64,000 bases of DNA from the NCBI RefSeq assembly GCF_030403505.1, contig NZ_JAUEMJ010000012.1, forward strand, positions 1-64,000, in the 5' to 3' direction. The translations under genes and the position numbers were made by a program. The stretch comes from Glycomyces tritici. Lineage in GTDB: Bacteria > Actinomycetota > Actinomycetes > Mycobacteriales > Micromonosporaceae. Shown here piece after piece: positions 35,530 to 42,715 of the stretch (positions are counted from its first letter, which is position 1; each line of letters begins with the position of its first letter). Below the pieces are notes generated by a model. That model saw only the letters and a program-made list of their open reading frames with translations, had not been told where the DNA came from and did not search any database.

Positions 35530-36639
35530 ATGGCAGGGCACATCGACGCGGCGCAGCGGCTCACCCTCGCGGGGACCGCCGTGCTCGCCCTCGCCTGGCT
35601 CGCCTGGCCCTCCCCCGACCGTCCCGAGGCCGCCGCGGTGCCCGATGCGGTGCCGACCGTGTGGGAGACCTGGGACGCCGAGCCCACCGACCTGCCCGGC
35701 GTCATCGACGGTCGGGCCTGGACCCCGCTCACCGTCCTCGACGACCCAGCCCCCGATGTCGACGCGTTCCTCGGCACCGACGAGGCCGGGTCGCTGCTCT
35801 ATGTGGAGCTGCCCGCCGAAGGAGCGGCGACCTCGAGCGTGGTCGCCGAGCCCGGCGGCGTGCCCGGCGTGGTGGCCGCGGCGGCCACCGATGCGCGCCT
35901 CGCGTGGCTCCAGACGGTGCCCGACGCGCAGGGCCGGGTCGTCTCCGAACTGTGGACCGCCGAGCGCGGTGCGGACGGCCGGCCCGGCGAGGCCGCCCTG
36001 CTGACGGCCGACACCGGGGACGTGATCACCGCCGGCAGCGCGTACGACCTCCAGTTCGCGGCCGAAGGGCTGCACTGGCTCTCGACCGCGCGCGGCGGCA
36101 CGCTCGTCACCGAGCACCGCTCGATCCCCGTCGCAGGCGGCGAGGTGGCGGTCGTGGGCCACCGCGGGGCGTGGCAGTCCGCCGCCTGGCCGTGGCTCGC
36201 CAGCGCCGGGTCCGACTCGCTGGGCGGGGCGCAGTTGGTGCGCACCGACACGGGTGCGGGCGTGAAGGTGTTCTCCGGGTCGGACGAGCTGACGCTGTGC
36301 TCGGCCACGTGGTGCCGGTTGATCGTGACCGCCGACGACGGGGCGCGGGTGGACCTCGTCCGTCCAGACGGGAGCGACCGGGTCACCGTGGCGGAGGGCT
36401 TCAAGTCGGCGGTGTCGCCGGACGTGGGGCTCATCGACCGGTTCGAGCCGCTCGCGGAGGCCAAGGCCGCCACGGGGGACGCGACGACGGTGACGCTCTT
36501 CGACCTCGAGGCGGACGCCGAGTACCTGGTGGCCTCCCGTGCGGGCGAGACGGGCGCGGACGCGCAGTGCCTGTGGTGGTCGACCGGGACGGGCGAGCTG
36601 CTGGAGTGGCACGTGCTGGACCTCACGGACCTCGCTTGA
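35530..36639 (+). CDS. Secreted or membrane-anchored protein of unknown function
   Basis: Not recognised as a named family; 369 residues. An N-terminal hydrophobic segment (LTLAGTAVLALAWLAW, about residues 10-25) serves as signal or anchor. The rest alternates short beta-strand-like stretches with repeated LVRTDTGAG, LVRPDGSDR and LFDLEADAE motifs, which suggests a beta-propeller-like extracytoplasmic domain. Three Cys (LTLCSATWCRL and AQCLWW) could include a disulfide. The ATG has AAGAGG nearby. It overlaps the in-frame upstream extension of folP, and the genes on either side are on the same strand. Function is open. Confidence 0.7.
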   Translation: MAGHIDAAQRLTLAGTAVLALAWLAWPSPDRPEAAAVPDAVPTVWETWDAEPTDLPGVIDGRAWTPLTVLDDPAPDVDAFLGTDEAGSLLYVELPAEGAATSSVVAEPGGVPGVVAAAATDARLAWLQTVPDAQGRVVSELWTAERGADGRPGEAALLTADTGDVITAGSAYDLQFAAEGLHWLSTARGGTLVTEHRSIPVAGGEVAVVGHRGAWQSAAWPWLASAGSDSLGGAQLVRTDTGAGVKVFSGSDELTLCSATWCRLIVTADDGARVDLVRPDGSDRVTVAEGFKSAVSPDVGLIDRFEPLAEAKAATGDATTVTLFDLEADAEYLVASRAGETGADAQCLWWSTGTGELLEWHVLDLTDLA

Positions 36640-36667
36640 TGCGAGGCGTTCGCGGACCCGGCCCGGG

Positions 36668-36673
36668 TAACGT
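36668..36673 (+). promoter_or_regulatory. -10 box for leaderless folP mRNA
   Basis: TAACGT ends 7 nt before the GTG at 36681. This is the main reason for choosing that start over the ATG at 36639. Confidence 0.4.
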
Positions 36674-36680
36674 CGATGCC

Positions 36681-37538
36681 GTGACCACACCTGGAGCGTT
36701 GCACACACCGGAGGAGCCGGGCCCGGCCCGGCCCCAGATCATGGGTGTCCTCAATGTCACCCCCGACTCGTTCTCCGACGGTGGGCGCTACCTCGACTTC
36801 GGCGACGCCGTGGCGCACGGCGAGCAGATGGGCGCCGAGGGCGCCGACCTGATCGACGTGGGCGGCGAGTCGACGCGCCCGGGTGCGGACCGGGTGGACC
36901 CGGCGACCGAGATCGCGCGCGTGGTGGACGTGGTGGCGGCCTTGTGCGAACGGGGCCTTGCCGTCTCGATCGACACGACCCGGGCGGCGGTGGCCGCGGC
37001 GGCGATCGGGGCCGGTGCGAGCGTGGTGAACGACGTGTCGGGCGGTTTGGCCGATCCGGACATGGCGCGGGTCGTGGCGGACACGGGCGTGCGGTGGGTG
37101 CTCATGCACTGGCGCGGCCATTCGGCGGACATGCAGCGCCTCCAGCACTACGAGAACGTCGTCGCCGATGTGAAGGCCGAGCTGGAGGACCGGGTGGAGG
37201 CGGCCCTGGACTCCGGTGTGGACCGCTCGAGGCTGATCCTGGACCCGGGTCTGGGGTTCGCGAAGTCGGCCGAGCACAACTGGCGGCTCTCGGCGCACCT
37301 CGACGAGTTCACGGCGCTGGGGTTCCCGGTGCTGTTCGGCTCCTCCCGCAAGTCGTACCTGGGGAAGCTCCTGGAGGACGAGAGCGGGAAGCCGCGCCCG
37401 GTGGGGCAGCGGGAGGCGGCGACGCTGGCGACCTCGCTGCTGGCGTTCGAGGCGGGCGTGTGGGGCGTGCGGGTGCACGACGTGGCCGGGACGGCGGACG
37501 CGCGGGCCGTGTGGATGGCGACGCGCCGGGCCCGGTAG
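36681..37538 (+). CDS. folP: Dihydropteroate synthase
   Basis: Condenses p-aminobenzoate with the pterin pyrophosphate in folate synthesis; the sulfonamide target. From the GTG at 36681 it has 285 residues, the usual length. Family signatures: MGVLNVTPDSFSDGGRY (pterin/pyrophosphate loop 1), DVGGESTRPGADRV (loop 2), SIDTTRAAVA, NDVSGGLAD, LDPGLGFAKSAEHN, GSSRKSYLG and RVHDVAGTADA. An ATG at 36639 is in frame and overlaps the previous stop (TGATG), and would add 14 residues. No other folate genes are nearby. Some actinobacteria keep a second, non-canonical folP paralogue, but the full motif set suggests this one is active. Confidence 0.93.
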   Translation: MTTPGALHTPEEPGPARPQIMGVLNVTPDSFSDGGRYLDFGDAVAHGEQMGAEGADLIDVGGESTRPGADRVDPATEIARVVDVVAALCERGLAVSIDTTRAAVAAAAIGAGASVVNDVSGGLADPDMARVVADTGVRWVLMHWRGHSADMQRLQHYENVVADVKAELEDRVEAALDSGVDRSRLILDPGLGFAKSAEHNWRLSAHLDEFTALGFPVLFGSSRKSYLGKLLEDESGKPRPVGQREAATLATSLLAFEAGVWGVRVHDVAGTADARAVWMATRRAR

Positions 37539-37704
37539 GCCCTGACGGATCCCTGACAGCGCGCCGTCGGCGCGCTGCGCTGCCGTGCGCTGTGACCTGG
37601 GCGTGTGCAGCTCACCGATCGGACCGGTGGGATTGCGAGGCCATCTCGGAACTTGGAACAACGGTTGCGGTTTCGCCCGTCTCACCCGTAGCATTCGGCT
37701 CGTA

Positions 37705-37820
37705 CTTCATCCAGAGCAGCTGAGGGGTCCGGCCCTGCGAAGCTGCGGCAACCACCGACCCGCTTTTTCAGGGGCAGGCGGCAGGTGCCAATTCCGGCCC
37801 GCTGCGCGGGGAAGATGAGG
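37705..37820 (+). ncRNA. SAM riboswitch (S-box/SAM-I clan) upstream of thrC
   Basis: P1 pairs CTTCATC (37705-37711) with GATGAGG (37814-37820). Inside are the conserved S-box blocks: AGAGCAGCTGAGGGG, CCGGCCCTGCGAAGCTG, CGGCAACC and AGGTGCCAATTCC, and then a small CCCGC/GCGGG hairpin. CAGC/GCTG form P2. The element ends directly before the thrC ribosome site (GAGGAG, 37821-37826), so SAM binding most likely alters translation start access. The details of the last hairpin leave SAM-I versus SAM-IV open. Confidence 0.85.
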
Positions 37821-37835
37821 GAGGAGCCTTCTCGT

Positions 37836-39098
37836 ATGTCCAATACCCTGTTCGAAGACAGCCCGGCCAAGGGCCTGGTCTGCCGCAACTGCAACGCCAC
37901 CTATGAGCTCGTGGCCCAGCACGCCTGTTGGCAGTGTTTCGGCCCGCTCGAAGTCGATTACGACCAGGCGGAGCTGGCGAAGGTCACGCGGGAGCAGATC
38001 GAGGCCGGCCCGCAGAACATCTGGCGGTACGCGCCGCTGCTGCCCGTCGGCGTCCACCCCGAGGACCGGGTGAGCCTGAACCCGGGCCTGACCCCGCTCA
38101 TCGACGCGAAGAACCTCGCGAAGGCCCTGGGCATGCGCAAGCTCTGGGTGAAGGACGACTCGGCGAACCCCACCCACTCGTTCAAGGACCGCGTGGTGTC
38201 GACCGCGGTCTCGGCCGCGATCAAGCTCGGTTTCGACCGGTTCGCGTGCGCTTCGACGGGCAACCTGGCGAACTCGGTGGCCGCGCACGCCGCCCGCGCG
38301 GGCGTGCCGTCGATCGTGTTCATCCCGCACGACCTGGAGCCGGGGAAGATCGTCCAGTCGGCGATCTACGGCGGCAAGCTGGTCGCGGTGCAGGGCTCGT
38401 ACGACGATGTGAACCGGCTGTGCTCGGAGCTGACGGAGACGGACGACTTCGAGACGACCGCGTTCGTGAACGTCAACATCCGCCCCTACTACGCCGAGGG
38501 CTCCAAGACGCTCGGGTACGAGGTGGCCGAGCAGCTCGGGTGGCGGCTGCCGGAGCAGGTCGTGGTGCCGATGGCCTCGGGCGAGCTCCTGACCAAGATC
38601 CACAAGGCGTTCGAGGAGTCGGCCGAGATCGGGCTGGTCGAGCCGGGCAAGGTGCGGGTCTTCGGCGCGCAGTCGGCCGGGTGCAGCCCGATCGCGGACG
38701 CGTACGCCGAGGGCACCGACGTGATCACGCCGGTGAAGCCGACGGGCATCGCGAAGAGCCTCAACATCGGCGACCCGGCGGCCGGGCCCTACGCGATCGA
38801 GGCGTGCCGCAGCACGGGCGGCGGCATGGCGAAGGTGAACGACGACGAGATCCGCGAGGGCGTGCGGCTGCTCGCGGCGACCACCGGTGTCTTCGCGGAA
38901 ACGGCCGGCGGCGTGGTCGTCGCTACGCTCCGTAAGCTCCTGGAGTCGGGTCAGTTGGATCCGGAGGCCGAGACCGTCATCTACAACACCGGCGAGGGCC
39001 TCAAGACGCTCGATGCAGTGTCCTCGCTGGTCGGACCGACGCACACGGTGAAGCCTTCTTTGAAGGCGGCGAAGGAAGCGGGACTTCTGGAGTCCTGA
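37836..39098 (+). CDS. thrC: Threonine synthase
   Basis: PLP enzyme that turns O-phosphohomoserine into threonine. From the ATG at 37836 (preceded by GGGAGGAG) it has 420 residues. An N-terminal zinc-ribbon-like segment (CRNCNATYELVAQHACWQC) leads into the fold II PLP domain: the PLP Lys in NPTHSFKDRVV, the phosphate loop ASTGNLANSVAAHAA, and ATTGVFAETAGGVVVATL. A SAM riboswitch immediately upstream shows that it responds to methionine/SAM status; O-phosphohomoserine or homoserine is the branch point shared with methionine. A long terminator follows. It is not next to hom or thrB here. Confidence 0.95.
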   Translation: MSNTLFEDSPAKGLVCRNCNATYELVAQHACWQCFGPLEVDYDQAELAKVTREQIEAGPQNIWRYAPLLPVGVHPEDRVSLNPGLTPLIDAKNLAKALGMRKLWVKDDSANPTHSFKDRVVSTAVSAAIKLGFDRFACASTGNLANSVAAHAARAGVPSIVFIPHDLEPGKIVQSAIYGGKLVAVQGSYDDVNRLCSELTETDDFETTAFVNVNIRPYYAEGSKTLGYEVAEQLGWRLPEQVVVPMASGELLTKIHKAFEESAEIGLVEPGKVRVFGAQSAGCSPIADAYAEGTDVITPVKPTGIAKSLNIGDPAAGPYAIEACRSTGGGMAKVNDDEIREGVRLLAATTGVFAETAGGVVVATLRKLLESGQLDPEAETVIYNTGEGLKTLDAVSSLVGPTHTVKPSLKAAKEAGLLES

Positions 39099-39103
39099 GT
39101 AGA

Positions 39104-39150
39104 GCGGGAGTTTGGGAAGCATTTCCAGTCAAACGCTTTCCGAACTCCCG
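39104..39150 (+). terminator. Terminator of thrC
   Basis: Long imperfect stem CGGGAGTTTGGGAAGC / GCTTTCCGAACTCCCG, followed by AATTTAT. Confidence 0.8.
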
Positions 39151-39244
39151 AATTTATCACTGTGAGTGACCAATGTGAATGGTTGTGTCGGATACCCGAC
39201 AGAAATCAATCGCTCGGCGGGTCTTGACCCTATTCAGTGAATAA

Positions 39245-39261
39245 GCAAGAATTCTTCTTGC
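39245..39261. other. AT-rich perfect palindrome
   Basis: GCAAGAA-TTC-TTCTTGC, a perfect 17-bp palindrome in otherwise non-coding DNA between thrC and the GNAT gene. Possibly a protein-binding site; no regulator is suggested. Confidence 0.4.
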
Positions 39262-39419
39262 GGGAGGCCGCAGACGTCCTGTCGCCACTCACCCGGTTGA
39301 CTGCGAGTCCTGGGGCTAGAACGTGTCGAGCAGCGCCAGCCGGTGTCAGGAACTGCGGTCTCCCGACCAATCCCTTAACGGTGGATTGCCCGCATCCTCA
39401 CGCTCCCAAACCTTCTTCC

Positions 39420-39473
39420 AGCCCATTGCCGCCAGGTAATGGGCTTGCCGGTGTCGGTGCCTCCCGACACAAT
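39420..39473 (+). promoter_or_regulatory. Two hairpins and -35/-10 before the GNAT gene
   Basis: AGCCCATT-N10-AATGGGCT (39420-39445) and GTGTCGG-N6-CCGACAC (39451-39470) flank and overlap a promoter with TTGCCG (39445-39450), a 17-bp spacer and CACAAT (39468-39473). The -10 ends 6 nt before the ATG. The second palindrome fills the spacer, so a regulator bound there would block polymerase. Confidence 0.5.
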
Positions 39474-39479
39474 CGGCCC

Positions 39480-40502
39480 ATGACCTATTTCGACATCGTT
39501 CGGGTCGACCCGAACGACCATGCGCTGGTGCAGTCCTGGTTCGCGGCCCGCGAGGCCGTCGCCACCCGCGACTGGCCCGGGACCAGGCCCTTGAACCCCG
39601 TCTACACCTGGGCCGCACTAGTTCTGGCCAGCAGCGACGTCCGCCGCGAGCGGTGGGCGGCGGTCCGCGACGGGCGCGTTCTCGGCCACCTCGACCTCTC
39701 GCTGCCGTTCCTCGACAACACCCACCTGATGAACCTCGAACTGGGCGTCCATCCCGACGAGCGCCGCCGCGGGGTCGGCTCGGCCCTGCTTCGGCACGCG
39801 GAGCAGCGCGCCGCGGAGGAGGGGCGGACCAGCGTCTCCTCATGGGTGCCCGTGCCCATCGAGGGCGGCGCGCCGATCAGCCCCGACGGCTCGCACTTCG
39901 CGGTCCACCACGGCTACCGGACCTCGCTCGAAGGCGCCACCCGAGTCTGCGACCTCGACGCGGTCGACGACACCGAGCTCGAACGGCTCTGGGACGCCGC
40001 CTGGGAGCGGGCCGAGGGGTTCGAGCTGATCACGTTCACCGGCGCACCGCCCCCCGAGCTCCTCGACGGGGTCGCGCACCTGCACGCCCGCATGTACACC
40101 GACATGCCGCTCGGCGACTGGGACCTCCAGGAGGCCGCGGTCGACGGCGAGCGGATCCTCAAAGAGGCGCGGGTGCGCCGCCTGCGAGGCGAGCTGCACC
40201 TCCAGGCCGTGGTGCGGCACAAGGAGAGCGGCGCGATCGCAGGTCTCACCGAGGTCATCGTGGAGGCCGGCGGCGAGGAGCACTGCATCCAGGGCGACAC
40301 GATCGTCGACCCGCGCTTCCGGGGCCACCGGCTCGGCACGATCCTCAAGATCGCGAACCAGCGCGCGATCCGCCAGTGGCGGCCGAAGATGCGCTACGTG
40401 TGGACCGGCAACGCCACCAGCAACAGCCACATGATCGCCATCAACGAGGCGGTCGGCTACCGCCTGGTCCACCACGAGAACGTCTACCAGAAGAAGCGCT
40501 AA
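39480..40502 (+). CDS. Tandem GNAT-family N-acetyltransferase
   Basis: Cytoplasmic acetyl-CoA-dependent transferase with two GNAT domains in one 340-residue chain. The first has the acetyl-CoA loop HPDERRRGVGSALLRHAE (about residues 90-107). The second has DPRFRGHRLGTILKIAN (about 275-291), followed by TGNATSNSHMIAINEAVGYR, which is typical of the C-terminal domain of this two-domain group. The ATG at 39480 is chosen because of its close promoter; longer frames upstream cross the palindromes. Mycothiol synthase has the same tandem layout, but the motifs here do not identify it as MshD. The substrate is unknown. Confidence 0.88.
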   Translation: MTYFDIVRVDPNDHALVQSWFAAREAVATRDWPGTRPLNPVYTWAALVLASSDVRRERWAAVRDGRVLGHLDLSLPFLDNTHLMNLELGVHPDERRRGVGSALLRHAEQRAAEEGRTSVSSWVPVPIEGGAPISPDGSHFAVHHGYRTSLEGATRVCDLDAVDDTELERLWDAAWERAEGFELITFTGAPPPELLDGVAHLHARMYTDMPLGDWDLQEAAVDGERILKEARVRRLRGELHLQAVVRHKESGAIAGLTEVIVEAGGEEHCIQGDTIVDPRFRGHRLGTILKIANQRAIRQWRPKMRYVWTGNATSNSHMIAINEAVGYRLVHHENVYQKKR

Positions 40503-40629
40503 GGGGTGTTCGAGCGGTCCCGGCGAGTCGGTATCCGAGTCTTCGCTCGCAAGACGTGGGGGGTATGCGAAGGCCCGGCAACGCGGCGAATGGGCCGGAC
40601 AGCGGCCGGCGGGGCCGCTCAACACTAGG

Positions 40630-41685
40630 TCAGCGGATGAGCTTCTCGTGCATGCGGCGGCGCTCGGCGTGGAGCCTCGCGATCTTCGCGTGCAGTGCCG
40701 CGTCGCCGTCGCCGCTGCGGGACATGGCCTCCCGCAGGTCGTGGATCTCCTGCTCGACGTCGAGGCCGCGCCGGTTGAGCAGGTGCAGGGTCTCGTGCGG
40801 TTCGGGTTCGGGCGTGCGCCGCAGCAGGCGCAGGCCCTCGGCGGTGATGCCGAACTGGGCGAGGGCGGCCGCGTCGAACACGACCGCGTTCGGGTGGTCG
40901 GCCACTTTGGACATCCGTTCGGAGCCTTCGCGCTGCTGGTCGGAGAGGCCGGTGTGGGCGTAGAGCCACCACATGGTCTCGCCGTCGATGTGCCGGACGC
41001 TCACCCCGCCGGGGACGAGCTTCTGCGCGAGCGTGGAGTGGTTGCGGCGATAGACGCTCAGGGCGCGCGACGCCGGCTCCAGCAGGCTCAGGCCGATCGA
41101 GGGGCTGTGGTGGTAGGTGCGGTGGCCGGCGGCCTCCGACGGCACCCAGTTGCAGCCCAGCGTGGGCGAGAGGATGGCGGGGGCGGCGCTGCCTTCGGCC
41201 AGGTACGCGGCGGCGGTCTCGTGGAGGCGGCCGACGAGGTCGCGGTGGACCGCGTCGTCGTCGTCCAGGCGCGTGGTGAGGGCCCAGCCCCTGCCGCGAG
41301 TGCGAGCCTCCTCGCGGGTCCAGGCCACGAGGTCGGGGACGAAGTCGCGCTTGAGCTCGGTCTCGGCCAGGTGGATCCAGGGCCTGTCGGCGGCGAGCGC
41401 TTCGAGGCGCCGCCGGGCGACCGGGGGCATCTCGCGGTCGATCGCGATGTACCACACGAAGTCGCGGTGGGTCTGCGCGTCGAGCGAGGCGAGCGTCAGG
41501 TGCTCCAGGAGGAGTTGGCGGTAGGCGAACCACTGCTCGTCGAACACGCCGATGCCGTGGCGGGTGGCGATGACGTGCAGGAGTTCCGAGGAGGCCGGGA
41601 GCGGTCCGGCACTGGCCGGTGCGGCGTTGCGGATCGTGCGCAGCCTGCGGCGCAGCCGCGCGGGCAGCAGTCGCGTCAGTCGCAT
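40630..41685 (-). CDS. Putative rhamnosyltransferase-like glycosyltransferase
   Basis: Predicted nucleotide-sugar-dependent transferase of the 'putative rhamnosyl transferase' group (351 residues). After a basic start (MRLTRLLPARLRRRLRTI) comes a GT-A-like core with FVWYIAIDREMPP and the metal-binding acidic cluster ALTTRLDDDDAVHRDLV (about residue 145). The C-terminal 60 residues are charged and helical (LDVEQEIHDLREAMSRS), possibly a coiled coil. The ATG at 41685 has GGGAGG 7 nt upstream. It stands apart from any sugar cluster, so the acceptor is unknown. Confidence 0.75.
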   Translation of the reverse strand: MRLTRLLPARLRRRLRTIRNAAPASAGPLPASSELLHVIATRHGIGVFDEQWFAYRQLLLEHLTLASLDAQTHRDFVWYIAIDREMPPVARRRLEALAADRPWIHLAETELKRDFVPDLVAWTREEARTRGRGWALTTRLDDDDAVHRDLVGRLHETAAAYLAEGSAAPAILSPTLGCNWVPSEAAGHRTYHHSPSIGLSLLEPASRALSVYRRNHSTLAQKLVPGGVSVRHIDGETMWWLYAHTGLSDQQREGSERMSKVADHPNAVVFDAAALAQFGITAEGLRLLRRTPEPEPHETLHLLNRRGLDVEQEIHDLREAMSRSGDGDAALHAKIARLHAERRRMHEKLIR

Positions 41686-41819
41686 GGAGTTCCCTCCCGG
41701 AAGGGTGCGGCGGCGGCCGCGGCGGCGCGCCACCGCGCAGGCTAGTGCCCGAGGGTGAAGGGCGGGCCAACTCCGGGACAACGGCGCGGGAACGCTCAAT
41801 CCCCTGTGGAGTCGTATGC

Positions 41820-42665
41820 TCAGTTCGCGGAGGCGTTGCCGGGCAAGGGATCGGCGCGCGGGGCAGGCACTTCCGCGGGATCGTCGCCCGCGGGCTCCGG
41901 CACCAGCACCGCGTGGATCTCCGCGAGCTGCAGCTCCAGCCGCTGCAGCCGCGAGCGCAGCTCGACGAACTCGGCGCGCTCGGCGGTCTCCTCGGCGGCC
42001 GAGACGCGGTCGACGAACCAGGACGCGAGCGAGCCGCTCACCAGGCCGACCAGGCCGATGGCCGCGAACATCAGGAACGCCGCGATGGCCTTGCCCTCGA
42101 CGGTCTGGGGCACCATGTCCCCGTAACCCACCGTGGTGGCGGTGACGATCGACCACCACAGGGCGTCGCCGAAGTCGGCGACCTGGGTGTCGGGGGCGTG
42201 CCGTTCGGCGTCGAGGATGGCCAGGCTGGAGATCAGCAGGATCATCCCGGTCACGGTGACCACGTAGAAGACGGCCTGGAAGCGCTTCGAGGCCTGCGCG
42301 TGGCGGCGGAACACCTCGGCCAGCAGCACGACGATCCGCAGCACCCGCAGCGGGCGCAGCATGGGGAGCAGGACCATGACGAGGTCGAGCGGATGCGAGT
42401 AGACGAATCGCCACCGGTTCCCGCGGCCCGCCATCGCGAACCGGACCGCGAAGTCGACCCCGTACACCGCCCACACCAGGGCGTAGACCGCGGTGGCGGC
42501 GGAGCCGACCCACGCCGGGAGCCCCGGGTAGAGGATCGGGACCGCGTAGGCGGCCAGGAACAGCAGGGCGAGGGCGAACAGCGGCAGGTTGGTCGCGCGC
42601 TCCCAGGCGGTCAACTGGGGAGGCCAGTGCGAGGGGTCGGCGGGGTGCGTCGAGGAATCGGACAT
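41820..42665 (-). CDS. Voltage-gated-type potassium channel
   Basis: Six-segment membrane channel, 281 residues. Segments S1-S3 lie within about residues 25-100. An S4-like stretch with spaced Arg (RPLRVLRIVVLLAEVFRRH, about 103-121) follows, then S5, the pore helix with selectivity filter TATTVGYGDMVP (about 175-186), and S6. A C-terminal coiled-coil-like tail (ERAEFVELRSRLQRLELQL) probably forms a tetramer bundle. The ATG is preceded by TAACCT at 6 nt, so the mRNA is probably leaderless. Role: membrane potential or K+ homeostasis, inferred from family. Confidence 0.9.
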   Translation of the reverse strand: MSDSSTHPADPSHWPPQLTAWERATNLPLFALALLFLAAYAVPILYPGLPAWVGSAATAVYALVWAVYGVDFAVRFAMAGRGNRWRFVYSHPLDLVMVLLPMLRPLRVLRIVVLLAEVFRRHAQASKRFQAVFYVVTVTGMILLISSLAILDAERHAPDTQVADFGDALWWSIVTATTVGYGDMVPQTVEGKAIAAFLMFAAIGLVGLVSGSLASWFVDRVSAAEETAERAEFVELRSRLQRLELQLAEIHAVLVPEPAGDDPAEVPAPRADPLPGNASAN

Positions 42666-42671
42666 CGCCCC

Positions 42672-42677
42672 AGGTTA
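42672..42677 (-). promoter_or_regulatory. -10 box for leaderless K+ channel mRNA
   Basis: TAACCT on the minus strand ends 6 nt before the ATG at 42665. Confidence 0.45.
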
Positions 42678-42715
42678 TCCAGCGGAGCGTGCGCGCGCGG
42701 TCCTCCGGCGGGCGG

